Of a DNA stretch of 64,000 bases, positions 1 through 44,446 are shown piece after piece. The position numbers and the translations under genes are program-made. Each line of letters starts with the position of its first letter. The stretch's first letter is position 1. The stretch comes from Ecdyonurus torrentis (Eukaryota; Arthropoda; Insecta; Ephemeroptera; Heptageniidae): NCBI GenBank assembly GCA_949318235.1, contig OX439127.1, forward strand, positions 2,385,672 through 2,449,671, given 5' to 3'. The notes under the pieces are model-generated. The model did no database searches and was not told the DNA's origin. It saw only the letters and a list, made by a program, of their open reading frames with translations.

Positions 1-2
1 TG

Positions 3-920
3 GACATTTTAGTTGACCTTATCTGTAATGATCCTGATATCTTTATCAGCATCTATGCAGATGATATCGCTATTATTTGTAATAATATTGTAAAACTTCA
101 AAAAATTCTAGACAAACTTATTGAATGGGCTAATCTGAACGGATTAAAAATTAATGCTACGAAAACAAAAATTGTAAAATTCAGGAGAGGTGGCCCTTTA
201 GCAAAGTCAGATGTAATAACTTGTAATGGAGAAAAGATAGAGTTTGTAAATTCTTTTAATTATCTGGGGGTTATTATGCAACACACGGGGAAATCTTTCT
301 CTAAACATGTCAAAGAACGCTGTCGAAATGCATTGTCATCTTCATTCGCTATCTCAAATCTAAATTCGTTATCTTTGGAAACAGCTATCAAACTGTTTCA
401 CCTGAAAATCTCTCCAGTTGCTTCGTACGGCATTGAAATTTTCTGGTCATTTATGTCTATAACAGACTTCAAAAATCTAGAATCTGTTAAGTCTCGGTAC
501 TTAAAACGGATACTTTGCTTGTCAAAATTTACGTCGTCAAGGCTGGTTTACGAGCTAGCAGGGGAGGAGTTATTTGTAACGGAACTACAAGTGAAATTTA
601 ATTTGTTGAAAACAGATAATTACATTAAATTTGTTAAGAATAGACTAAGTAAAACTGAAGATATCAGCCTGGTCTTCTATAATACCCCTGCATTTAATAT
701 TAATAATATTAATGGGTGGAAAGGCCCAAACTGTACAGACAGGCATGTTTTTACCCGTTATGCGGTGCATGGTTTCCACCATGTAATCTGTCAAATTAAA
801 GAATTTCACGAGTGTAATGATAAATGTGTATGTGTATTATGTAGTGGCCTATGTACTAGGTACCACTTACTTCATTGTCCATCTCGGACCCTATCATTAA
901 GTCAATATGCAAAAATGTAG
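3..920 (+). mobile_element. Non-LTR retrotransposon, 3' part of reverse transcriptase ORF
   Basis: An open frame runs from the left edge to the stop at 918-920. It carries the catalytic YADD box of a reverse transcriptase near bases 54-65, followed by the usual thumb region (an NGLKIN...KTKIVKF stretch and a NYLGV motif). The C-terminal part ends in a Cys/His-rich segment (CVCVLCSGLC...HLLHC), as in many LINE ORF2 proteins. This is the C-terminal third of an ORF2; the endonuclease and most of the palm lie outside the window. It sits on the plus strand inside an intron of the minus-strand LOTUS gene. The clade (CR1, Jockey or L2-like) cannot be fixed from this piece. No stop or frameshift is seen in the visible part. 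Confidence 0.85.
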
Positions 921-1307
921 ACCTATATAAATATGTATATAAATATGTATAAGTACACCTTGGTGTTTAATAAATAAATAATAATTAGAATAATTTATTA
1001 CTGTTTTTTAATGACTTTATGAGTTTATACTGTATTAACAAAAATAACATTAAAATATGCATCATTTTATTTAATTATTATTCTTAATATCTTATTAATT
1101 AATATTGCATATTTATATACTTATTATTTAACCATATATTATTTATATGTTTTAATTGTTGTGTAAATTTATTTATAGTTTTAAAAACGGCAAATTTTTA
1201 TAAAAATTATAACTTTAGGTGAAGTAGCTATCCAGGTATAGTACACATGACCACGATAAGATATTTTACCATTTAAATCCAGCGCGTGTGTTTCTCATAA
1301 GAATAAT
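921..1307. other. LINE 3' tail and AT-rich intron sequence
   Basis: AT-rich sequence after the reverse-transcriptase stop. It has AATAAATAAATAATAA-like stretches near 968-984 that could act as poly(A) signals for the retrotransposon. No coding region is seen. Confidence 0.5.
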
Positions 1308-1424
1308 ATTAATGCTGTTCGTAAACCCTGTTCTCTTGCACCAAAAAATGCGCATTCCATTTGAATAACCATAGGCGATCGTCATTTTTGGTGCAGAGAA
1401 CAGGGTTTACGAACAGCATTATTG
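1308..1424. repeat. Foldback MITE, about 115 bp
   Basis: Two arms of about 40 bp, 1310-1350 and 1382-1422, are near-perfect reverse complements (core AATGCTGTTCGTAAACCCTG). A loop of about 30 bp separates them. The minus ORF across it is an artefact of the hairpin. Confidence 0.8.
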
Positions 1425-1595
1425 CAAATTTAAGCGTGAGTTTTTGAATGTTAAAAATTCTTATCGCGGTCGATTGTACACCATTGGTAGTCAATTTTAC
1501 AAATCTGCAGAAATGTAAACTAACTACATGTTCTCTCAGTGTAAAACAGGTATAAAATAAATTTAATATGATAGACAAAAAAAATTAACACTTAC

Positions 1596-31141
<29,546 letters not shown>

Positions 31142-32136
31142 CTGCACATATAGGTACACACAAAAAAAAATAACATTAAAATTGCTTTAATGTATAAATG
31201 TGAAACTGAATACAATAATTAAAGTACCCACTATAAATTCTCAAGTATTCTAGCTACACATCAGAAAGTTCTATATTCGATGGATACGCTGCATTACGGT
31301 ACTTCTGCAATCTTAGAGCAATTTTTTCTGGGTGCAATTTTGGAACACATGTATTCTCTCGATCCCATGTTTTGAAACATCTTTATATGCTTATAACCTG
31401 CACAGGTGTGTGCCATTTGAAGGAGATTGCAGATGTGCCAAAAATTGGATTTGTGCAGATAGCAGAAGTACAGAAATACCATGTAATATAGGCCTATATA
31501 TTAATATTTGAGTCTCCTAGTTTCTAAAACCACTTCTTCCATTTTCAACAAAGGTGATATCATACATGATAGTGATAAGAAACTCATCTTTATTGAAAAA
31601 TAGAAGAAGACAGTTTTGGTATAGCCTTTTCAGTCCCAATATACAATGAGTTGTACATAAAAAAACAAAAAATTAGAAAAAAAAGTAAAATTTCGCGTTT
31701 TTTAGAGCTATTTTGAGCAAATAAAGTGGGTAGAGGGTCCGTTAAAGTAAGAAAAAGAAGAAACAAAATCGACAAAAGAGGCGAATTTTTGTCATTCTGA
31801 GCTGATGAACACAATGAACACCAAGTTGTCTATTGCTGGGCTCTCGGAGTTTGCTTATTTTTATACAAAAAAAAAATCCACATTTGCATGATTACTTTTA
31901 ATAGCTCTTGATGTGCTATCAAAGAAAATCTATTGGTATAAAAATCATCAATTATTAATGTAGCTAAATTTAACCACTTTTAAATCAGTATTAAGATAAG
32001 GTAATAGAATGTGTATACTGTATATCTCACTGTTTAAAATTACACAGTGAAAAAAGTAAAATTATTATTATATAAACTGCAAAGTTTTAAAATTATATAT
32101 ATGATAATAAAAAGATTTGATAGTAAATAATATCAA
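31142..32136. other. Sequence upstream of the first LOTUS coding exon, nothing recognised
   Basis: AT-rich. The short minus frames here have no recognisable features. A 5' non-coding exon of the LOTUS gene may lie here or further right, but no clear exon can be shown. Confidence 0.35.
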
Positions 32137-32315
32137 GGCAGTAGGGTACCGATCTTATATCTCAAAAACTAGAAGTGTTTTGGGTTTAAATTTGGTGTCA
32201 TTGTGTAGCTAAGGGTCACAACTAGCAGTGATAAAAATGTCATGATGTTTGATCATCCTGAAAAAAAGAAAAAAATTATTGAAATTAACATTAGGCCTTA
32301 GGTGCAATGCTTTAT
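32137..32315. repeat. Fragment of TTAA-type MITE family
   Basis: GGTACCGATCTTATATCTCAAAAACT...GTGTAGCTAAGGGTCAC is an inverted relative of the right half of the MITE at 45835-46178. Its left end (AGTAGGGTACC) corresponds to that element's terminus. Confidence 0.65.
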
Positions 32316-32319
32316 AATG

Positions 32320-33115
32320 CACATTTTAAATTTTATTAAAAACCATTTATAAATGCTTAGATGTAATTTTATGTAAAAGTATTATTTATCAAAAACGTTA
32401 AAAAGTATTCAATAATATTCAAAAATATGTTAATTTAAAAATATCCAAAAGTATGCAAAACCATTAGCTATACAAATGTATTTAATTTTGTCCATTAACA
32501 TTATTTAAGAAATACATTGAAAAATATCTAAAAATGTAAAGTTTCAGAACATATTCAAAAGAATTGAAAACTAAGAATCAGCATTAACCAAAAATCATAT
32601 TTAAGAATGGTCAAATATGTGTTGTTCAATGTTATATTTGATAGTATGAAATACCATTTAAAAGTATGTAAAAATATTTAATTATTGGAAAAATGCATAA
32701 ATCCATTATGATGAATAATGTATTCATTAAATAGTATTCAAAAGTATAAAATAGCATTTAAAATCATATATGCTGCAAAAACTTTTATTATTAAAATATC
32801 ACAACATAAAATAACATTAAAAAGCATCCAATAGTATTTAAAAACATGTTATGTATTTACTAGTATGAAATACCATTTAAAAGTATGTAAAAGTATTTAT
32901 TAGGAAATGCATAAAAACCTTTATGTTGAATAGTGTGTTCATTAAAAAGTATTTAAAAGTATAAAATAACATTTAAAAACATATAATGCTAAAGAAACTT
33001 TTATTATTCAAATATAAAAATGTTAACGACATAAAATAACATTAAAAAGCATCCAAGAGTATTTAAAAACATGTTATGCTTTATATATAAATATTTTTGT
33101 TAAATGATATTTTCT
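32320..33115. repeat. Diverged tandem repeats (AAAAGTAT/CATTTAAAA type)
   Basis: Repeated AT-rich units. Two long copies of about 190 bp start near 32710 and 32925, with shared blocks GTATAAAATA.CATTTAAAA.CATATA and ACATAAAATAACATTAAAAAGC. Similar units occur in inverted orientation at 44.6-45.2 kb. Confidence 0.6.
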
Positions 33116-33131
33116 ATTTTTAAACTCTTAA

Positions 33132-36100
33132 GGGGCCGTGTATGTTGGTAATCCCCATAAGCAAAGCATGGGAAACCGTATTTACACCTTCAAATTGTCA
33201 ATTTTGTATTTAGAAACTTGAAATTAGAGCATTAAATTCTAAATAAAATTCCGCTTTGAGCGGCGTTAACAATTTTATTAAAGATATGCAGGAAAAAAGA
33301 TATTAATTTTTCAAATAAGCAAATGAAAATTAAAAGCTGTAGTAAGAATTTTCATAAGTTGGTACTTGGATTTATTTTCAGGTATAGGTATAGTAAAGTT
33401 GCAGTAAAAAGTAAGTGAAAAAAGAGAGATAAAAGATATCAATGCTACCTGACAACACGACCCAATTATCTACGCGTCAATGATTTTGATAACTTGAGAA
33501 GTAAGTCAAATTTATTTTAGATGTTAGTTTTATTAAAAATCATGCATATTTCTAGTGTGGTAAAAACAACTCCAATTTATACCTTAACCTGGCGAAAATT
33601 GTTAACCGGCTAATTTTTACAGAATCTGGTAGAGAAAAAAATTCTGAATCCGGCAATATAAAAGTGCAGATTTTTTAACCGGAGCTTCATGCTAATTAAT
33701 TGTAGTTTAATCGGACAATTATGTTTCAGGAGAAAATTTATTCTAACTAATATAATAATGCTAGAATATTTTTAAAGCCATTTTTACAAAGCTAAGATAC
33801 CAGGCTAATAGGAAAAAAATAGAAAGAACAAATTTAGCATTTAATTATAGTTTAATCGGTGATTAAGTTTTTTTATGCACATAACAGTCGCTCAAAACGT
33901 TGATTTTGAGTATAAAATAACAATTTTATCCCAAAATTGTAAAACTTAATAGTTTTAGGAAATAATATTGCTATTTCAAAACTGTTTTTATTTTTATTGT
34001 GCTGTGAAAATCGGAAAAGTTATAGGGAAAGAAAGAGCGCGACGAGCTCGCTCCGCGGCAAACTTGCTACGCAGCGCGCATACATTAAGTAGCGCTGGCT
34101 GCTATTGGAAAATATTTTCCACTCGTGCAATTACTTCCAGAGTAATGAAACTTGGTACACATTTTCTTGAGACCCCGATGGTCATTTTTAACCTCAGTAC
34201 CCAATTTTTACTTTACCCCTTCCGAGTTCCGACCCAAAAGGACCCTTAAAGGTTCAAAGTAAGGGTGTTTATTATTTTACACTTAAACTGTGCAAGATAG
34301 AGAAAAATGTTTCAAGCAAAAATTGTTGGGCATATTTCTTTACATGCCCATGTAAATTTTCAAACTGCAACGTTGCCAAGTTTTTGCACAGTGTTGCCAA
34401 AACTATGCCAGTTATGGGCAAAATTGGGGTTTCAATGCTATAACTGGTTCAAATATTGCAAATAAGCAACTAAATAAATTATATTATTGAAACAATATAT
34501 AATTACTAATTTTTAACTGAAACAACATAACTGAAATGAAAATAGGAATAAATATTCTTAAAAAAATCAGACATTTTTACTTATTGTATATGTTTATTGC
34601 CATATGATAACATGGTGATTGATTTGCGACGTAAATTCTCGGACTAGAAAAAGTTATGAATGAGTTTAAAAAGTATCCAAATGAATTAATTAGATCTTCT
34701 AGCATGATTTGAGAGTTGGTACCAATCACTAGAGTCAACCCTTATCACCCTGACTTTACTTAAAATTAGGGGTGTTTCGAGGAAAATCGTACTTTTTTGA
34801 CATAAAAATACAAACACCAAAAGTTTTTATGCTTCATTCTGGTAGAAAATAACTTACAAACATATAATTAAGGTGCTGTAGCAACATTTGTCAGTACCCA
34901 TTGCTAGGGTCAACCCTTGGCCTCCCGATGTCAACTAAAGTTAGGGGTGTTTTTAATAAAGTTATTACATTATACCTAAAATATGAAAATAATAATTTAT
35001 TACTTTACTTTTTAGACTCATTCATAACTTTTTCTAGTCCGAGAATTTACGTCGCAAATCAATCACCATGTTATCATATGGCAATAAACATATACAGTAA
35101 GTAAAAATGTCTGATTTTTTTAAGAATATTTGTTCCTATATTCATTTCAGTTATGTTGTTTCAGTTAAAAATTAGTAATTATACATTGTTTCAATAATAT
35201 AATTTATTTAGTTGCTTATTTGCAATATTTGAACCAGTTATAGCATTTAAACCCCAATTTTGCCTATAACTGGCATAGTTTTGGCAACACTGTGCAAAAA
35301 CTTGGCAACGTTGCAGTTTGAAAATTTACATGGGCATGTAACAAAATATGCTTAACAATTTTTGTTTGAAACATTTTTCTCTATCTGGCACAGTTTAAGT
35401 GTAAAATAATAAACACCCTTACTTTGAACCTTTAAGGGTCTCTTAGGGTCGGAACTCGGAAGGGGTAAAGTAAAAATTGGGTACTGAGGTTAAAAATGAC
35501 CATCGGGGTCTCAAGTAAATGTGTACCAAGTTTCATTACTCTGGAAGTATTTGCACGAGTGGAAAATATTTTCCAATAGCAGCCAGCGCTACTTAATGTA
35601 TGCGCGCTGCGTAGCAAGTTTGCCGCGGAGCAAGCTCCTCGCGCTCTTTCTTTCCCTATAACTTTTCCGATTTTCACAGCACAATAAAAATAAAAACAGT
35701 TTTGAAATAGCAATAATATTTCCTAAAACTTTTATTTTTTACAATTTTGGGATAAAATTGTTATTTTATACTCAAAATCAACGTTTTGAGCGACTGTTAT
35801 GTGCATAAAAAAACTTAATCACCGATTAAACTATAATTAAATGCTAAATTTGTTCTTTCTATTTTTTTCCTATTAGCCTGGTATCTTACCTTTGTAAAAA
35901 TGGCTTTAAAAATATTCTAGCATTATTATATTATATAGAATAAATTTTCTCCTGAAATATAATTGTCCGATTAAACTACAATTAATTAGCATGAAGCTCC
36001 GGTTAAAAAATCTGCAATTTTATATTGCCGGATTCAGAATTTTTTTCTCTACCAGATTCTATAAAAATTAGTTGGTTAACAATTTTCGCCAGGTTAAATT

Positions 36101-36729
36101 TATTTTTACCACACTATTCTTTTTTGATCGAAGATCTAGCGATATTTTGAACTACCGTGATTTAAAAATAATGAGTAGTATGTAATATTTTTTATTTGAA
36201 TATATTACTTTAATATGAAGATATAACTTCGATCAAAAAACAAATATGCATGATTTTTAATTAAACTAACATTTAAAATAAATTTGATTCACTGTGACTG
36301 TTACTTCGCAAGTTATCAAAATCATTGACCGTAAGATAATTGGGTCCCGTGTAGTCAGGTAGCAGGTAATCTCTTCTATTGAAAAACTGCTCTTTGTTCA
36401 CTTACTTTTTCTGCACTTTTTGACTTACAAAGGTGCAGCAGTGCTATTGTATTATATACAGTACGCAGACTTATTGACGACAGTAAATGTTACTACTAAA
36501 ATAAATATACAACTTCACTAAAAAATGATCAAACTTTGAAATTAATTATAAAAAAAACTATTGATAATATAAAAATTTTATCAACAGGCCTCAAAGCGAA
36601 GTTTTATGCTGATTACAGCATAATAAATTTCAGTCATAATTACATCATATTCAGAGAGAGAGATCGTAAATACTAAACGTCTCTTTTGCATGCTAATCTT
36701 ACGGAGACTGTTTCAACATACACGGTCCC
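33132..36729. mobile_element. Giant palindromic foldback element, 3.6 kb, TTAA target site
   Basis: The outer ends GGGGCCGTGTATGTTG (33132) and CAACATACACGGTCCC (ending 36729) are inverted copies. TTAA lies on both sides (33128-33131 and 36730-36733). Arms of about 1.5 kb pair over most of their length and meet near 34.8 kb; identical 93-codon frames in the arms are a by-product. The centre contains a second-order repeat (AGGGTCAACCCTTGGCCTCC and AGAGTCAACCCTTATCACCC). No transposase is seen. TTAA use suggests piggyBac- or Sola3-type mobilisation, by inference. Confidence 0.8.
36117..36243. repeat. Small MITE nested in the right palindrome arm
   Basis: TTTTTTGATCGAAG at one end and CTTCGATCAAAAAA at the other. 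The left arm lacks this segment between ACTA and AAATATGCATG, so it is a later insertion of about 125 bp. Confidence 0.7.
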
Positions 36730-37048
36730 TTAATAAATGCTATCCAAAAGCATTTAAAAATAATAGGTTTAGAAAATTTTGTACTTCAAAATTTTATAAA
36801 CGATTTAAAAGCATTATAAAAACAAATCAATTAAGCACCAGCTCATCTCATCGAATTATATAAAAAACTCGATGGCTTCAAACTCGTGAGTATTTTTAAT
36901 TGACGTGAGAAAAATCGAAAATATCGACTATGGTTTCAGTTAAAAAAATCGATAAAAATCGGGTCACTCAAAGTATAGTTTTTTTAGCTCTCCCAATGCA
37001 TGGGAAAAATTTTGGTATATAAAAAAGTGGTCGATTTTTCGAGTGGAT
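36730..37048. other. AT-rich spacer, nothing recognised
   Basis: No gene or clear repeat. Short AAAATCGA motifs recur at 36908-36960. Confidence 0.35.
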
Positions 37049-38525
<1,477 letters not shown>

Positions 38526-38557
38526 GAAATCACGGCTAAGTCCCGATGCAAATTACT

Positions 38558-39135
38558 GTACCATACCGTACTGTAGTGTACGTATACAGTACATATATCT
38601 GTGATTTATTGTCTTCTTGATTATGCGTTACTGTACTCTTGTATACTGTACGTTTGTACTCTGAGCGCGCTTGGATATTACCAGTGCAGTTAATAAGCAC
38701 AATACATACAACAGTTATTACCATAATAATATACCTGTATGAAATAATAATAAAATACAGTTCATACATCTGAGCTATGCTTTACTCACCTCAATCATGT
38801 AATAAGTATTGGGCAAATATCTTCTACCTCATGAAATAAATAGATATTATAGATCCATTCATGAGGTAGAAGATATTTGCCCAATACTTATTACATGATT
38901 GAGGTGAGTAAAGCATAGCTCAGATGTATGAACTGTATATTATTATTATTTCATACAGATATATCATTATGGTAATAACTGTTGTATGAATTGTGCTTAT
39001 TAACTGCACTGGTAATATCCAAGCGCGCTCAGAGTACAAACGTACAGTATACAAGAGTACAGTAACGCATAATCAAGAAGACAATAAATCACAGATATAT
39101 GTACTGTATACGTACACTACAGTACAGTATGGTAC
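38558..39135. repeat. Near-perfect palindrome, arms about 275 bp
   Basis: 38558-38833 pairs with 38859-39135 across a 25-bp loop (AATAAATAGATATTATAG). Both arms carry GTACAGTAT-rich ends and GCGCGCT. The two near-identical short frames arise from the arms. Confidence 0.85.
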
Positions 39136-39497
39136 AGAAATGAGATATTTCTCTGTCAAAGTAGGTCATATTTCCAGTATTTGTTATGCCATACTGGGTT
39201 GTATACCGGGGTAATGTAACCGTGTACCATACTGTACTGTCTACTGTGCCATACATATACCTTGTGCTGCCTGGATATTAACCCTGTCATTAAGCACAAT
39301 ATACACAACATTTTGTCAAGTGGCAATATAAAATGAAACATGAAGTTCATGGAGCTATATTTATTCATACCTTGATACAAATATCAGTCAAATAAGACGG
39401 ATAATCTGCTGCTTTAGAATTTGACTAAAAACTTTCATAGAGGAGGGGGCAGCTTAAGTGTTTCATGATTTTTTACAGTATGATAATGTATCTTAAT

Positions 39498-39706
39498 ACA
39501 TCGATACCTCCGCGTCCAAAGCGAGCATCTACACTTTCCAGATTTCCGACAAAACGACTAACTACACTTTCCGCCGCCGAGCATCTGCAATGTTAAGCTT
39601 ATGGCCGCTAGTCGGGTTACAGTGCTGCTCGGAAAGTGTAGATAGTCGTTTTGTCGGAATTCTGGAAAGTGTAGATGCTCGCTTTTGACGCGGAGGCATC
39701 GACATG
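39498..39706. repeat. Foldback MITE, about 210 bp
   Basis: Arms share GATACCTCCGCGTC and GCGAGCATCTACACTTTCC with their inverse on the right. The motif AAAGTGTAGAT appears four times. Confidence 0.8.
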
Positions 39707-39739
39707 TTAAATATAACGTGGCCATATACTATATTTTTA

Positions 39740-39915
39740 ATTACATATTGTAAAAGTTAAAGTCCCATAAGTGCCAATGTAATTTGAATAATATTATTTC
39801 TTTTATCTGGTTGACATGGGTTTTGAAAAATTAAGAATTTGTAGAAGTTACTGTTAATTTAAAAGTACATTTTTTTAAATTAATTTTTAGATACGCCATC
39901 TGTGTAACCCTTAAG
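39740..39915. repeat. Truncated copy of the TTAA-type MITE family
   Basis: GACATGGGTTTTGAAAA...ACTGTTAATTTAAAA...TTTTTAGATACGCCATCTGTGTAACCCTTAA matches the right half of the copy at 51716-52017. Confidence 0.6.
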
Positions 39916-41218
39916 AAAATGCCAAGTATTGTCTGTAATAATTTACAATTTAAATAATTAAAAGTAACACAGTAGATACCCGCTGAGACAAAGGACTTCA
40001 TTAGTAGTTCACCGTGAATTCATTTACACCTTCATATTTATTTAAAAAGTTAACTTCATCATGAATTCACGGTGAGCCGTTGAGAAGCCTCCTTCATAAT
40101 GAAGCTTTATTATGAAGCTCGAAAAGGAAGCGGAGATGAAGCAGTATATGAAGCGGAGAGGAAGCATAATATGAAGCGGAGAGGAAGCATAATATGAAGC
40201 GGAAATCCTTATCGCTTGGTTTTGTCTGGCTTCACAGCATGCACCTGGTCACTCCTGGACTTTTGAAAAAAAAAAATAGCGCGCCAAAAATAACCGTCTC
40301 CTTGCTTGCATTCTACAAATAACAGTCAAACAGAAACTATTATACACTAACTACACAACATACAACTTTTATACAAATGCATTCATGCATCTACATATTT
40401 TTAATTGCATGCAAATGAGCTACACGTTCAAATTAATATAATAACTACCTGGAAATCATGCAATATAAATTTGAACACTACTTTCAAGCATAGACGCGAT
40501 GTATTTTTTTTATAATAACAAACATCTACACAAAATACAAAATCTATCAGCATTAACAATTATATAATATTGAAAACAAAGAGAAAAAACATGAAATCTT
40601 ACACATAATTCTCCCAGAAGTCGCCATTTCATCAGCGCATGAAACATAAAAACAATTCTTTTATCAGCAAAAATATGACAAAATAACTGGAACTTATACA
40701 CATTATTTACTCACGTTTTACGAAAAGTGATCAGTCATCAAATAAACACATAAATCCATATATAAACTTGTAAAAGAACGCAAATTATATCACACGTACT
40801 TCCCCAACGGGTTACTAGCTTGCTGCTTGCTTGCGACTGGCGTCCACTTCCTCTCCACTCCGCTCTCACATCTCACACACACTCGCTATCCTGCAGCCGC
40901 CGCGCTCTTCTCGCTCTCCCGGCTCTTCGCCTGCCACCGCTCTTCCGTCATGCCAAGCAGCCAGCCAGCTGCTGCCTATCCCCAACGGCTGCTTCACTTT
41001 CCGCTTCACCTTTGCTCAAAAAGTGAAGCTGGAAGTGAACTTCACTTCAGCTTCATTTTTGCTCCAGCCGTGAAGTTGAAATAAAGTTGAACTTAAAAAA
41101 TGAGCTTCACTTTGCTCGTTAATGAAGTGAAGCTAAAAAGGAAGCTTCACCTTGGCTTCACCTAGCTTCACCTTCTTCCCCGTGAAGTCATATGCATACC
41201 AGGGTAGATAGACAGATA
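39916..41218. other. Tract with GAAGC/GCTTCAC repeats and a GC-rich patch
   Basis: CACCGTGAATTCA occurs inverted near 40010 and 40065. A GGAAGCATAATATGAAGCGGAGA tandem lies at about 40120-40205. A GC-rich patch at about 40800-41010 with CCGCCGCGCTC could be a promoter. A GCTTCAC/GTGAAGC-rich stretch at about 40990-41190 is full of small inverted repeats. The overlapping short plus frames are not convincing genes. Confidence 0.45.
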
Positions 41219-44200
41219 GACGGATGGACGGATGGACGGATGGAGGGATGGAGGGATGGAGGGATGGAGGGATGGATGGATGGATGGATGGATGGATGGA
41301 TGGATGGATGGATGGATGGATGGATGGAGGGATGGAGGGATGGAGGGATGGAGGGATGGAGGGATGGAGGGATGGAGGGATGGAGGGATGGAGGGATGGA
41401 GGGATGGATGGATGGATGGATGGATGGATGGATGGATGGATGGATGGATGGATGGATGGATGGATGGATGGATGGATGGATGGATGGATGGATGGATGGA
41501 TGGATGGATGGATGGATGGATGGATGGATGGATGGATGGATGGATGGATGGATGGATGGATGGATGGATGGATGGATGGATGGATGGATGGATGGATGGA
41601 TGGATGGATGGATGGATGGATGGATGGATGGATGGATGGATGGATGGATGGATGGATGGATGGATGGATGGATGGATGGATGGATGGATGGATGGATGGA
41701 TGGATGGATGGATGGATGGATGGATGGATGGATGGATGGATGGATGGATGGATGGATGGATGGATGGATGGATGGATGGATGGATGGATGGATGGATGGA
41801 TGGATGGATGGATGGATGGATGGATGGATGGATGGATGGATGGATGGATGGATGGATGGATGGATGGATGGATGGATGGATGGATGGATGGATGGATGGA
41901 TGGATGGATGGATGGATGGATGGATGGATGGATGGATGGATGGATGGATGGATGGATGGATGGATGGATGGATGGATGGATGGATGGATGGATGGATGGA
42001 TGGATGGATGGATGGATGGATGGATGGATGGATGGATGGATGGATGGATGGATGGATGGATGGATGGATGGATGGATGGATGGATGGATGGATGGATGGA
42101 TGGATGGATGGATGGATGGATGGATGGATGGATGGATGGATGGATGGATGGATGGATGGATGGATGGATGGATGGATGGATGGATGGATGGATGGATGGA
42201 TGGATGGATGGATGGATGGATGGATGGATGGATGGATGGATGGATGGATGGATGGATGGATGGATGGATGGATGGATGGATGGATGGATGGATGGATGGA
42301 TGGATGGATGGATGGATGGATGGATGGATGGATGGATGGATGGATGGATGGATGGATGGATGGATGGATGGATGGATGGATGGATGGATGGATGGATGGA
42401 TGGATGGATGGATGGATGGATGGATGGATGGATGGATGGATGGATGGATGGATGGATGGATGGATGGATGGATGGATGGATGGATGGATGGATGGATGGA
42501 TGGATGGATGGATGGATGGATGGATGGATGGATGGATGGATGGATGGATGGATGGATGGATGGATGGATGGATGGATGGATGGATGGATGGATGGATGGA
42601 TGGATGGATGGATGGATGGATGGATGGATGGATGGATGGATGGATGGATGGATGGATGGATGGATGGATGGATGGATGGATGGATGGATGGATGGATGGA
42701 TGGATGGATGGATGGATGGATGGATGGATGGATGGATGGATGGATGGATGGATGGATGGATGGATGGATGGATGGATGGATGGATGGATGGATGGATGGA
42801 TGGATGGATGGATGGATGGATGGATGGATGGATGGATGGATGGATGGATGGATGGATGGATGGATGGATGGATGGATGGATGGATGGATGGATGGATGGA
42901 TGGATGGATGGATGGATGGATGGATGGATGGATGGATGGATGGATGGATGGATGGATGGATGGATGGATGGATGGATGGATGGATGGATGGATGGATGGA
43001 TGGATGGATGGATGGATGGATGGATGGATGGATGGATGGATGGATGGATGGATGGATGGATGGATGGATGGATGGATGGATGGATGGATGGATGGATGGA
43101 TGGATGGATGGATGGATGGATGGATGGATGGATGGATGGATGGATGGATGGATGGATGGATGGATGGATGGATGGATGGATGGATGGATGGATGGATGGA
43201 TGGATGGATGGATGGATGGATGGATGGATGGATGGATGGATGGATGGATGGATGGATGGATGGATGGATGGATGGATGGATGGATGGATGGATGGATGGA
43301 TGGATGGATGGATGGATGGATGGATGGATGGATGGATGGATGGATGGATGGATGGATGGATGGATGGATGGATGGATGGATGGATGGATGGATGGATGGA
43401 TGGATGGATGGATGGATGGATGGATGGATGGATGGATGGATGGATGGATGGATGGATGGATGGATGGATGGATGGATGGATGGATGGATGGATGGATGGA
43501 TGGATGGATGGATGGATGGATGGATGGATGGATGGATGGATGGATGGATGGATGGATGGATGGATGGATGGATGGATGGATGGATGGATGGATGGATGGA
43601 TGGATGGATGGATGGATGGATGGATGGATGGATGGATGGATGGATGGATGGATGGATGGATGGATGGATGGATGGATGGATGGATGGATGGATGGATGGA
43701 TGGATGGATGGATGGATGGATGGATGGATGGATGGATGGATGGATGGATGGATGGATGGATGGATGGATGGATGGATGGATGGATGGATGGATGGATGGA
43801 TGGATGGATGGATGGATGGATGGATGGATGGATGGATGGATGGATGGATGGATGGATGGATGGATGGATGGATGGATGGATGGATGGATGGATGGATGGA
43901 TGGATGGATGGATGGATGGATGGATGGATGGATGGATGGATGGATGGATGGATGGATGGATGGATGGATGGATGGATGGATGGATGGATGGATGGATGGA
44001 TGGATGGATGGATGGATGGATGGATGGATGGATGGATGGATGGATGGATGGATGGATGGATGGATGGATGGATGGATGGATGGATGGATGGATGGATGGA
44101 TGGATGGATGGATGGATGGATGGATGGATGGATGGATGGATGGATGGATGGATGGATGGATGGATGGATGGATGGATGGATGGATGGATGGATGGATGGA

Positions 44201-44446
44201 TGGATGGATGGATGGATGGATGGATGGATGGATGGATGGATGGATGGATGGATGGATGGATGGATGGATGGATGGATGGATGGATGGATGGATGGATGGA
44301 TGGATGGATGGATGGATGGATGGATGGATGGATGGATGGATGGATGGATGGATGGATGGATGGATGGATGGATGGATGGATGGATGGATGGATGGATGGA
44401 TGGATGGATGGATGGATGGATGGATGGATGGATGGATGGATGGATA
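41219..44446. repeat. (GGAT)n microsatellite, 3.2 kb
   Basis: Begins with GGAC variants, then GGAGGGAT blocks (about 41245-41275 and 41326-41402). A pure GGAT run of about 3045 bp (roughly 760 units) continues to 44446. Long open frames on both strands (MDGW or IHPS repeats) follow from a 4-bp unit lacking stops in these frames and are not genes. Confidence 0.97.

Noticed and set aside
33968..35713. Two nearly identical 93-codon frames on opposite strands
   Set aside because: They sit in the two arms of the 3.6-kb palindrome and have no family signature.
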